A stretch of 51,401 nucleotides of DNA from positions 1 to 51,401 of the forward strand of contig CAYUNT010000006.1 in assembly GCA_964446285.1 (NCBI GenBank), in the 5' to 3' direction. Both the position numbers and the translations under genes were made by a program. This document shows positions 42,244 through 49,723 of the stretch, piece after piece. This stretch comes from CAYUNT01 sp964446285 (GTDB lineage: Bacteria; Sumerlaeota; Sumerlaeia; SLMS01; CAYUNT01). The notes beneath the pieces were generated by a model. That model saw only the letters and a program-made list of their open reading frames with translations. It was not told where the DNA came from and searched no databases. The first letter of the stretch is position 1, and each line of letters begins with the position of its first letter.

Positions 42244-44181
42244 CTAGAACAGCAAGGCGGCCAGCGTTAGTCCCAGGAACACCATCACCCAGATGAAGGG
42301 CAACAAAAACCGCGTGATCGCCAGCACGTCCTCGCCGAGGAAATTGGCAATCCAGACGTTGTGCGTGTTGGTCGGGTCGCATACGCCCTGCACCGCGCCG
42401 ACCGACATGAACATGCCGACGAGAAGCATTCCGGTCAGGTTGCCCGTGGCCTGCATCACACCCGCGATGCCAAGCCCCAAACCCCAGACGTTCAGCGGCC
42501 CGCGATACAGCGCGAGCGGCGCCGCCAGCCCAAATCCAATCACATACCAGAGTTTGTTGCTGGGCGTAACGGCGGCAACAAGCGGCTGCAAATAGCCTTT
42601 TACCTGGTCCATTTGAACGACTTGCAGAAGCATCCCGATGCCACACATCAGCAAGACGGCGGGCATGACGCTCTCGGCGCCTTCGATGAGGGATTTCGTC
42701 AGCAGGCGTATGTTGCCGCCCTTGGAATTCCAAGTGGTCATCATGCAAAATAGCAGCCCGGCAATGAAGGCCGGAATGAACTTCCATCCGCCGATGTAGG
42801 TATCCCAGAACGTGGCGAAAACCGAAAAGGCCGAAATCGCCTGCAACGCGCCTTGCTGCGCGGAGCCGGTAATCCGCCACGCCTCTGGAACGATGCCAAG
42901 AAGCAATCCAACCACGAGCAAAATCGCGCCAATCACAGGCGAAACCGCCGACGGGCCGTCCGCGCCTGCGTCCAGGCCCATTTGGCGCGCCTTTAGGCGG
43001 GCCGCCAGGTTGAGGATCAGCAGCAAAAGCCCAAAACCGCCAAGCACCGCCAGCGCAAGCACGCGGAATAGAACAGGATTTTCCAAATAGCTGAAAAGCC
43101 CGGCGAACGTGGACAATTTGAAAACAAGCACAATGGGAAGCAGTGGCGATAAAAGGGCAATCGGGCGGATGGACGGCCCGGCATCAGCATCGCCTGATCC
43201 TGCGGAGGGAGAGGCCGCCCCCGCAGCGGCCGCCCCTGAATTGGCGGCCCAAGTCCAGCGGCGGCGGCGGCGTTTTCCGCGCAGGCTGATCGCGACCATC
43301 GCCACGCCCGTGATGAGATACAGAAAAACGACCACCAGGGCGAATCGCTGCAGCTGATCGAGCGGCACACTCAGGGCCGAAGTGTAAAGCGCCCATCCGC
43401 CCGGATTGAATGTCCCCCCGGCGCATAACCCGATCAAAAAGACTCCGGCGGCAACCACGGGGCGCAGTCCGAGCGATAGCATGATGGGCAGCACGATCGA
43501 CCCGATCATGATGATGGCACCCAGCCCTCCCAAGGTTGTGAATAGCGCCGCGATCACGAGCATCATGATAATGGCCACGCCAAGCGGACGGTCACCCGCC
43601 ATTTCCGCCGCGAACTTAATCACGGCCTCGGCCAGTTTCTTTTCCTTCACATAGATGGCGAGCATCCCGCCGAAAAACGCCACCGTGTAAGCATCGTGGA
43701 GTTTCAACGCGCCGTCGTGAATCACGTTGTCCATGATGGCGCGGACCTCTAAGCACTTGAACATCTCATTCCACGCGCCATGCATCGAGAAAAGCACGAT
43801 GGCGTCCATGTTCCACAGCAGCAGCAGAAATGCCCCCACCACGACGGGAATAGCCGCGCCAAGGAAAGGAACCTTGAAGCGCCTTCGCGCCAGGCATCCG
43901 GCAGCGCAAAGGACGGCCATCGCGGCGAACGACCATCGCAGGCGCCCTTCGAGCGCCGCGCCCGCCGCATCGCGCGCCAGCGTGAAGAAATCCACCACCC
44001 GCACCAAGCCCACGACCGCAAAGAGGAGCGCCATGATCGGCAGGGCGAGCAGCGCCGAGATGCGCCGCGCATACATCAGGCCTGTCATCACGAGAAATAT
44101 CGCGATCATCAACACGGCCGGAAGGTTGGCGAAAAGCCATGCGCCAGCCGAGCCGGACAAGAGCATATTGGGAGGTTCCAT
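42244..44181 (-). CDS. Multi-spanning membrane transporter, ion-transporter-superfamily-like
   Basis: 645 aa from the ATG at 44181 (MEPPNMLLSGSAGAW), AGGA about 9 bases upstream; the longer frame upstream has no such site. At least 12 hydrophobic segments. Two related half-motifs suggest inverted-repeat re-entrant loops: GGLGAIIMIGSIVLPIML with GGTFNPGGWALYTSAL in the first half, and VVQMDQVKG ... VCDPTNTHNVWIANFL in the second half. The positive stretch GKRRRRRWTW at about 365 marks a long cytoplasmic loop with Ser/Ala-rich filler. The layout resembles GntP/citrate-type carriers of the IT superfamily, so an organic anion with proton or sodium is likely, but the substrate is unknown. A LacI-type palindrome lies about 175 bases upstream. 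Confidence 0.7.
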   Translation of the reverse strand: MEPPNMLLSGSAGAWLFANLPAVLMIAIFLVMTGLMYARRISALLALPIMALLFAVVGLVRVVDFFTLARDAAGAALEGRLRWSFAAMAVLCAAGCLARRRFKVPFLGAAIPVVVGAFLLLLWNMDAIVLFSMHGAWNEMFKCLEVRAIMDNVIHDGALKLHDAYTVAFFGGMLAIYVKEKKLAEAVIKFAAEMAGDRPLGVAIIMMLVIAALFTTLGGLGAIIMIGSIVLPIMLSLGLRPVVAAGVFLIGLCAGGTFNPGGWALYTSALSVPLDQLQRFALVVVFLYLITGVAMVAISLRGKRRRRRWTWAANSGAAAAGAASPSAGSGDADAGPSIRPIALLSPLLPIVLVFKLSTFAGLFSYLENPVLFRVLALAVLGGFGLLLLILNLAARLKARQMGLDAGADGPSAVSPVIGAILLVVGLLLGIVPEAWRITGSAQQGALQAISAFSVFATFWDTYIGGWKFIPAFIAGLLFCMMTTWNSKGGNIRLLTKSLIEGAESVMPAVLLMCGIGMLLQVVQMDQVKGYLQPLVAAVTPSNKLWYVIGFGLAAPLALYRGPLNVWGLGLGIAGVMQATGNLTGMLLVGMFMSVGAVQGVCDPTNTHNVWIANFLGEDVLAITRFLLPFIWVMVFLGLTLAALLF

Positions 44182-44672
44182 TCTGCGAATTCCTGCGTGG
44201 AGGAGAATGCACACGCCACAAAAGTGCGAAGGAATGGGGGAAGAAGCGGAGTCGTGCGCGAAAGGAGCGGCGTGCAAATGAACAGCGGAGAAACAAAAGG
44301 ACGCGATGGCGCGAAAAAACAGACACAGGGCGCGCCGGCGGATTGGCGGCGGCCTGAAACGTTTCAATTATGCAAAAAACGAATCCGCCCCTGTGTCAAG
44401 GGAACGCACTCTCCCCGCGCCGCTTTTTCTGGGCTGTCCTGGTCTTTGCGGCCGCGGATTTAATCTGGAAATTCATGAGGCGCGCCTCCAACGATTCGTT
44501 TGACCCGGCGGCTTGCCGAAATCAAATTCTACCCGCCCGGCGAGTGGCTTTGGGCGTTTTTTCTATTACTCTTTGCTTTTCTCTCTCCTTCTCTCTCTTT
44601 CTCTGCGTCTCTCTGCGCCTCTGCGGTGAGAATCCTCTGTAAAAATGACTCCAACAATTCCCAGGAGCCAGC
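44182..44672. other. Divergent intergenic region, 491 bases
   Basis: Between the transporter (minus) and the HAD gene (plus). Contains the palindrome listed at 44355-44366 and a pyrimidine-rich stretch (about 44575-44637) of CTCTCTGCGTCTCTGCG type, a word seen between genes in many related genomes. A plus-strand frame at 44370-44642 has one hydrophobic helix (FFWAVLVFAAADLIW) but ends in the repeat and has no ribosome site, so I do not call it. AGGAG lies 6 bases before the HAD ATG. Confidence 0.5.
44355..44366. promoter_or_regulatory. Perfect 12-base palindrome TGAAACGTTTCA, LacI-family-operator-like
   Basis: Perfect dyad with central CG, the hallmark of LacI/GalR-family operators; it is close to the Cra/FruR site of enterobacteria. 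It lies 174 bases upstream of the transporter start and 307 bases upstream of the HAD start. A regulator gene is not visible in the window. Confidence 0.35.
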
Positions 44673-45488
44673 ATGAACCATAAATCTCCGCGAGCGGCTG
44701 TGTTTTTCGACGCCGTTCATACGCTCTTTGACCTGACTCCCTCCTACATCGGGGCGTTCGCGCGCGTGTGCCGGGACTTCGGACACAAGGTCGATGAAGA
44801 ACGCATGGAGACGGAAGTGCGGACGCGCCTGCGCCAGTTCGACCGCGAGTGCCGCGCCCGGACCTCGCACCGCTGCACACACGATTCGCTCGCGGCCTAT
44901 TGGCATCAGTTTGATGAAGATGTTTTTCGCGCGATGGGCTTGGAAGACGAGGCCAAGGCGCTTGCCGCCGAACTCGAACGCCGCTTCGACTCGGGCCGCT
45001 ATGCGCACGTTTTCCCGGATGCAATCGAGGCGATCCGGGCCGTGAGGAAGCTCGATGGGGTGGCTACGGCGATTCTCTCGAACGGCACGGGCGGGATGCA
45101 AACGTGCCTGGAGGCGCTTGGCCTGGCGCAGGAGGTCGAGACGGTGCTCGTTTCCGCGCTTCTCGGTTATGAAAAACCCGATCCTGAGATTTTCCGGCTC
45201 GCGCGAGAAACCTTCGGTCTTCCGCCCGAACGTTGCCTCATGGTGGGCGATAATGTTTGGGCAGACATCGAGGGCGCGCACGCCGCCGGATGGAAAGCCG
45301 TGTGGCTCTGCCATCCGCGCCACACGCCGGTTTTTAGCCCGAGTGCCGCGGCAGCGGAGGCAACGAAAGCGCCTGTTGCGACTGAGGCGCCAGCCGCGCC
45401 CGCGCCGCCGCCGGGCGTGAAAGTGATAGCGAGCCTCGCCGAATTTCCCGCAATTGTGAAGGCCTGGGTGGATTCGCTGAAGGGGTGA
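44673..45488 (+). CDS. HAD-superfamily hydrolase
   Basis: 271 aa; AGGAG precedes the ATG by 6 bases. Motif I is FFDAVHTLF: the nucleophile Asp13 is present but the general acid at +2 is Val instead of Asp, as in dehalogenase-like or HDHD3-type members. Motif II ILSNGTGG, motif III lysine in GYEKPDPEIF, motif IV MVGDNVWADIEGAHAAG. A helical cap lies between residues 20 and 100. A roughly 25-residue Ala/Pro/Thr insertion (ATKAPVATEAPAAPAPPP) near the C-terminus is unusual. Cytoplasmic; substrate unknown. Convergent with the lipoprotein gene 18 bases away. The missing second Asp makes an ordinary phosphatase less certain. Confidence 0.88.
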   Translation: MNHKSPRAAVFFDAVHTLFDLTPSYIGAFARVCRDFGHKVDEERMETEVRTRLRQFDRECRARTSHRCTHDSLAAYWHQFDEDVFRAMGLEDEAKALAAELERRFDSGRYAHVFPDAIEAIRAVRKLDGVATAILSNGTGGMQTCLEALGLAQEVETVLVSALLGYEKPDPEIFRLARETFGLPPERCLMVGDNVWADIEGAHAAGWKAVWLCHPRHTPVFSPSAAAAEATKAPVATEAPAAPAPPPGVKVIASLAEFPAIVKAWVDSLKG

Positions 45489-45506
45489 GGCAAAGAAGGG
45501 TGTCTG

Positions 45507-46748
45507 CTAGGGCAAAGGCAGCGGCTCGGTCCCTGCTCCTCCCGCTCCTCCCCTTGCGGCGCCGCGTCCGGAAGTGCGGGCGTCTTGCGCGACCAGGGCT
45601 TGGGCGAGCGAGGTCCAATCGAGCGTCACAATCACACGGCAGCGTCCGAGCGAATCCCAGGATTGCGACCGCACGGGGGCGGTTTCCACGCGCCCATTTA
45701 CCAGTCGGCGCACGTCGGACATGGAATCCATGGCGAGTCCGAGCGTCTGGCCCGGACGTCCGATGGGCCGCTGGCGGATTTCTTCGAGAAGATTGCGGCG
45801 CGCCATGGCTTCGGCCCGGCGCAAGGCATCGTTTCGCGCCTCGGGAGGCAACTGGCCCGCCGCCCACGCCGCCGCAACAGAGTCGGAATTTGCGGCGGGC
45901 GTTTTGTCTGCGGCCGCCGGCGAGGATGAGGAGGCGGAGGATTCCGAATCGATCGCCTTTGCCGCCGCCATCCATTCCTCTGCATCCGGCGGGGGAAGCG
46001 CGGAGGCGGAACGTTTGGCCCATTTGCCGCCCGCTTTCGAAACCTGCGCCGCATTCGGTGAATTCGCCGCATTTGCAGCCTTTTCCATATTCGCCGCATT
46101 CTCAGCGGGCGAAATTTCCTTTTGTTTTGCGGAACTTGCCTCCGCGCCGGCGGGCACAGATTCGCCCAGAGCCAGCCGCGCCACATTCAGAAGCGGAAGC
46201 GTGACTTCGGCGATTGCCTGTCCGTCCGAGGATTTTGCCTCGCGCCGGATGGGAACGCTGGCAATCCAGTCGTTCAGTTGGGCGATTGCGCCGGGCGGCA
46301 GCGCGCCCGGATCGCCCAATCGCGGAGCCGGTCCGGCGGCGCCTGCGCGCGAGGGCAGCGGCAACGCGGCAATCCCCTCGGCCAACTGGCGGCGGGCCGC
46401 TTCGCGGGCCTGAACGCGCGACAATGCCTCGGCGAGCGCAGCGGAACCCATCGCGGCGGGATCGCCCGCCCGGGCCGATCCGCGGCCGATTGCCTCCTGG
46501 TCCGCCCACGGGATTGCGCGAAGCACACGCGCCCGTTCCGCCTCTGCGCGCATCCGCTCAAGGAATTCAGGCGAGCGCATCGAGGGCGGCGGCAGCGGCC
46601 AAGCCCATCCGGAGGCGGAAAGGACCTCGCGGCGCGCCGTGGCGCACGCGGCCAGCATCTGCAAAATAGCAAGCGCGGCGGCGCCCGCCACGACGGTCTG
46701 AAACCGCCGCAATGCCGGACGCCGCCGCGCCGCGTTTGCCCCAATCAC
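45507..46748 (-). CDS. Lipoprotein with two LPP20-like domains
   Basis: 413 aa from a GTG at 46748; no strong ribosome site, and a second GTG near 46691 is possible. The lipobox LAAC places the lipidated Cys at residue 35. Two copies of a similar pattern follow. First, about 85-195: ALSRVQAREAARRQLAEGIAALP ... DWIASVPIRRE ... AIAEVTLPLLNVARLAL. Second, about 300-400: DALRRAEAMARRNLLEEIRQRPI ... RRLVNGRVETAPVRS ... CRVIVTLDWTSLAQAL. Both resemble the helix-then-sheet plan of LPP20-type lipoproteins. A low-complexity Ala/Ser/Asn linker (NAANMEKAANAANSPNAA) joins them. The C-terminus is Gly/Ala-rich. Outer-membrane-associated protein of unknown function. Separated from eno (same strand) by a dispersed hairpin. 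Confidence 0.7.
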   Translation of the reverse strand: MIGANAARRRPALRRFQTVVAGAAALAILQMLAACATARREVLSASGWAWPLPPPSMRSPEFLERMRAEAERARVLRAIPWADQEAIGRGSARAGDPAAMGSAALAEALSRVQAREAARRQLAEGIAALPLPSRAGAAGPAPRLGDPGALPPGAIAQLNDWIASVPIRREAKSSDGQAIAEVTLPLLNVARLALGESVPAGAEASSAKQKEISPAENAANMEKAANAANSPNAAQVSKAGGKWAKRSASALPPPDAEEWMAAAKAIDSESSASSSSPAAADKTPAANSDSVAAAWAAGQLPPEARNDALRRAEAMARRNLLEEIRQRPIGRPGQTLGLAMDSMSDVRRLVNGRVETAPVRSQSWDSLGRCRVIVTLDWTSLAQALVAQDARTSGRGAARGGAGGAGTEPLPLP

Positions 46749-46776
46749 TTGGGAAATCCATTCAAGAGAGATTTTG

Positions 46777-46840
46777 CCACCAAGGCACGAAGACACGAAA
46801 AGAAAGGCCTGAATTCTTTTGTGTCTTCGTGCCTTTGTGG
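46777..46840. repeat. Dispersed hairpin repeat, near-perfect copy
   Basis: Arm 46777-46803 (CCACCAAGGCACGAAGACAC...) pairs with 46814-46840 (...GTGTCTTCGTGCCTTTGTGG) almost perfectly, loop about 10 bases. Best-preserved member of the family also at 16563 and 33758. Lies between eno and the lipoprotein gene and could terminate the eno transcript. Confidence 0.85.
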
Positions 46841-46888
46841 TTTGTTTTCTGCATTCCATTGCCGCCACAGGGCAATTCGGGGCGCCGG

Positions 46889-48184
46889 TTACTTCTTGAG
46901 GTTGTAGAACGCCGAGCGTCCGGCGAACTGCGCCGCGTCGCCCAGTTCTTCTTCGATCCGCATCAGCTGATTGTATTTGGCCAGACGGTCGCTGCGCGAG
47001 GCGCTGCCCGTCTTGATCTGGCCTGCGTTTGTGGCAACCACGATGTCCGAGATCGTCGAATCTTCCGTCTCGCCCGAACGGTGCGAAATGACGGCCGTAT
47101 AGCCCGCGCGCTTGGCCATCTCGATGCAATCGAGTGTTTCGGTCAGCGTCCCGATCTGGTTCACCTTGATAAGAATCGAGTTTGCGATGCCCTTCTCGAT
47201 GCCCTTGGCGAAAATCTTCGTGTTTGTCACGTAGATGTCGTCGGCGACCAGCTGAATGCGCCCGCCGAGTTCTTTCGTCAGCAGCGCCCACGTATCCCAG
47301 TCGAGTTCTGAGCAGCCGTCTTCAATCGAGACAATCGGGTAGGCATCGACGAGTTTTTTGTAGAGGGAGATCATCTGTTCGCCGGAGAATTTCTCGCCCG
47401 AGGATTTCTTGAAGACGTATTTTTTCTTTTTCTCATCATAGAATTCCGAGGCGGCCACATCGAGGCCAATGGCGACCTGCGCGCCGGGCTTGTATCCTGC
47501 CTTTTCGATGGCGGCCACGATCGTGTCGAGCGCCTCCTCGGGAGTTTTCAGCGCGGGCGCGAAACCGCCCTCGTCGCCCACCGACGTGTTGAGGCCCTTG
47601 CCCTTGAGCACGCTCTTGAGGTTGTGGAACACCTCGGCGCCCATGCGGATGGCCTCGGCGAAGGTGGGCGCGCCCACCGGCAGAATCATGAATTCCTGAA
47701 AGTCGATTGTGTTGTCCGCGTGCGCCCCGCCATTGATGATATTCATTTGCGGAACGGGCAGCGTTTTGGCGTTCACGCCGCCGAGATACTGATACAGCGG
47801 CAGGAAAACCGAATCCGCGGCGGCGCGCGCCGTGGCCAGCGAAACGGCCAGAATCGCGTTCGCGCCGAGTTTCGATTTCGTTTCCGTGCCGTCGAGTTCG
47901 ATGAGCGTTTTATCAATCAGGACCTGGTCGCGGGCATCCGCGCCTTCGAGGGCGGGAGCGATGGTTTCATTGATATTTTTTACAGCCTTCAGGACGCCTT
48001 TGCCCAGATAGCGTTTTTTGTCGCCGTCGCGCAATTCGAGGGCCTCTTTGGTGCCCGTGCTGGCACCCGAGGGAACCGCCGCGCGGCCCCAGGAACCATC
48101 CTCGAGATACACATCCGCTTCCACCGTTGGGTTTCCGCGCGAATCCAGAATTTCACGTCCTTCGATGCTCAAGATGGTGCTCAT
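46889..48184 (-). CDS. eno: Enolase (phosphopyruvate hydratase)
   Basis: 431 aa, the usual length. Converts 2-phosphoglycerate to phosphoenolpyruvate in glycolysis and gluconeogenesis. Motifs: REILDSRGNPTVEADV, AAVPSGASTGTKEALELRDGD, LPVPQMNIINGGAHADN, VGDEGGFAP, SIEDGCSELDW (metal ligand Glu and Asp; Cys-Ser where Leu-Ala is more usual), LVADDIYVTN (metal-ligand Asp; the residue before it is Ala in place of Gly), ILIKVNQIGTLTET (catalytic Lys), VISHRSGETED, and IKTGSASRSDRLAKYNQL, where Ala-Ser replaces the common Ala-Pro/Pro-Cys. All catalytic residues are kept. The lipoprotein gene follows after a dispersed hairpin; the GspB-like gene lies 175 bases upstream on the same strand. Confidence 0.97.
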   Translation of the reverse strand: MSTILSIEGREILDSRGNPTVEADVYLEDGSWGRAAVPSGASTGTKEALELRDGDKKRYLGKGVLKAVKNINETIAPALEGADARDQVLIDKTLIELDGTETKSKLGANAILAVSLATARAAADSVFLPLYQYLGGVNAKTLPVPQMNIINGGAHADNTIDFQEFMILPVGAPTFAEAIRMGAEVFHNLKSVLKGKGLNTSVGDEGGFAPALKTPEEALDTIVAAIEKAGYKPGAQVAIGLDVAASEFYDEKKKKYVFKKSSGEKFSGEQMISLYKKLVDAYPIVSIEDGCSELDWDTWALLTKELGGRIQLVADDIYVTNTKIFAKGIEKGIANSILIKVNQIGTLTETLDCIEMAKRAGYTAVISHRSGETEDSTISDIVVATNAGQIKTGSASRSDRLAKYNQLMRIEEELGDAAQFAGRSAFYNLKK

Positions 48185-48359
48185 ACCTGATTCTCCCAGC
48201 CTTTGCTATATGCTTTAGGGATTCGGCGCGCAGCGCGCCAAGCGTGTCGCGCCATGCATTCGCCATGCGAGGTTCCTACGCGCTGGCGCGCCGCCAAGTC
48301 AACGCCGTTGCATAGATTTTGCCCCGAGTTCGCCGCAGGTTCGCCCCCCGGCGGGCGGA

Positions 48360-49580
48360 TCAATACCGCACAGTGAGGCGGCGTCCCTCGAATTGCACCA
48401 CGAGGTCCGAAGGATGAATCTCGGCGATTTTCACCCCGCCGATTTCCGCCCCGCGACCGTAGTTTTTGCCATTGATAACGGCCTCGGGCGTGTCGGGATC
48501 GTAAAAAATCCCTTCGAAGCGCCAGCCGAGTTCGCTCGCCTGAATGACGCCGCCTTCGGGGAAACGTTCGAAGAGCGCGCGCAGTTCATCGGCCCGCGTC
48601 TGCATCGGAGTGGGCGTGATGATCGGCGTGGCGGCGGCAAGGAGCGCGGAAATTGTCTGGGGCGCTGGGGCGGATGGCGGCGCAGCGGGAGAGGGCGAGG
48701 GAGCGGAGGAGACAAAAATCTCGGTGGATGTGCTGGCCACGGCGGGCGCGCTCTCGGGGATAGAAGAGGATGGGAGAGCGGGAGGAGTGGGCGAGGACGA
48801 TGAAGACGCGGAAGGCACGGAAGCGGCCGAGTCGCCTTCTGCGGGGCGCGGTGTGAATTTGGGCATGGGACGGGCGGAGTCACGGGGTGGCTGTTTGGGC
48901 ATTGGAATTGCCGAATCGCGGCGCGGGCGAGCGGCGGGCTTTTCCACGGGGGCCGCGGCCACAGCCCTGACAGCGGATTCAGTGGAGCGATTTGCCTCGG
49001 GGGGCTTCGCAGAAAGGCTCTGAGCATCCGCTGGATGTTCCGAATTCGCCATTTCCGCAGAGTTTTTGGCAGCCTCGGCATTGTATTTGTCCCTCAGGTC
49101 CTTCGCGTCCCTCGCGTCTTTTGCGTCCCTTGTGTCCTTTGGGTTCGTTAGGTTCTTTTTGTCTTTTGAATTTTCTTGGCTGGCCTGCATGGCGCGCTCG
49201 GGGCGGTTCCAAAAAGGAATCGTCGCGACAGTCATCAACAATGCTCCCGCTAAAGCCGCCGGAATTCCAATGCGCAGCCACGAGGACGGGGCGGGCGCGG
49301 CCGCCGGAGATAAAGGCGGCGATGGCCTCGCCGGGGGGGATTCGGAGGAGGGCGCGAGTGCAGATTCAGAGGAGGGCGCGAGTGCGGAGCCTCGCGATCC
49401 CGGGGGCGATTCAGAAGGGGGCGATGGCTGCGCGGGCGTGGCGGCTTGCGGCTCCATCTTCGACTGAGCCTGCACTTGCGCTTGTGCCTGTGCCTGCGCC
49501 GCAACGGTTTCGCGCTGCTCTTTCTCGCGCTTTTCGCGCTCTTCACGGGCCTTGTTCAGCGCATCCAAAATCGTGCTCAT
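48360..49580 (-). CDS. GspB-like type II secretion accessory protein
   Basis: 406 aa. The N-terminus MSTILDALNKAREEREKREKE is the typical cytoplasmic start of GspB-type proteins (MSxILDALKKAExER). A Pro/Ser linker with two 24-base direct repeats (ALAPSSES) leads to a transmembrane helix, residues 101-124. Residues 138-164 are nine x-K/R-D or similar triplets (TRDAKDARDAKDLRD) encoded by an in-frame 9-base array. A long Ser/Pro region follows. The C-terminal domain (about 345-406) shows FYDPDTPEAVINGKNYGRGAEIGGVKIAEIHPSDLVVQFEGRRL, the GspB fold. In type II secretion GspB helps GspA or the secretin. No gsp core genes are visible here, so this is an orphan copy. Signature moderate, location clear. 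Confidence 0.75.
   Translation of the reverse strand: MSTILDALNKAREEREKREKEQRETVAAQAQAQAQVQAQSKMEPQAATPAQPSPPSESPPGSRGSALAPSSESALAPSSESPPARPSPPLSPAAAPAPSSWLRIGIPAALAGALLMTVATIPFWNRPERAMQASQENSKDKKNLTNPKDTRDAKDARDAKDLRDKYNAEAAKNSAEMANSEHPADAQSLSAKPPEANRSTESAVRAVAAAPVEKPAARPRRDSAIPMPKQPPRDSARPMPKFTPRPAEGDSAASVPSASSSSSPTPPALPSSSIPESAPAVASTSTEIFVSSAPSPSPAAPPSAPAPQTISALLAAATPIITPTPMQTRADELRALFERFPEGGVIQASELGWRFEGIFYDPDTPEAVINGKNYGRGAEIGGVKIAEIHPSDLVVQFEGRRLTVRY
49089..49169. repeat. GTC-phased nonamer array inside the GspB-like gene (9 units)
   Basis: Nine contiguous 9-base units, mostly GTCC(C/T)T(C/T)GC-like, ending with GTTCGTTAG, GTTCTTTTT and GTCTTTTGA. The units are in frame with the gene, each giving one x-(K/R/T)-(D/N) triplet. 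Comparable arrays stand between genes at 13431, 28921, 40703 and 49613, so this one was probably captured by the linker of a coding gene. Confidence 0.8.
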
Positions 49581-49612
49581 GGATTGGGAATCCCGTTATT
49601 CATTCCAATTGG

Positions 49613-49684
49613 GTCCGACCTGTCTGACCTGTCTGACCTGTCCAACCTGTCTGGCGCGTCTGGCGCGTCTGGCGCGTTCTGAGT
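49613..49684. repeat. GTC-phased nonamer array (8 units)
   Basis: Eight units: GTCCGACCT, GTCTGACCT twice, GTCCAACCT, GTCTGGCGC three times, GTTCTGAGT. Located between the beta-CASP RNase stop and the GspB-like start, both minus strand. The array lies in the leader region of the GspB-like gene, which itself carries another nonamer array. Confidence 0.85.
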
Positions 49685-49723
49685 CTTCTGAATTGTCTGG
49701 CGCGCCTTGCGGATGCGGCTCTG

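Noticed and set aside
44370..44642. 90-aa plus-strand frame with one hydrophobic helix
   Set aside because: No ribosome site, and the last third is the CTCTCTGCG-type intergenic repeat.
46749..47291. Upstream extension of the lipoprotein gene
   Set aside because: It runs through a dispersed hairpin and then overlaps the 3' part of eno in another frame; the lipobox sits properly after the GTG at 46748.
49613..49684. Possible CRISPR array
   Set aside because: Period is 9 bases with no spacers; no cas genes in the window.
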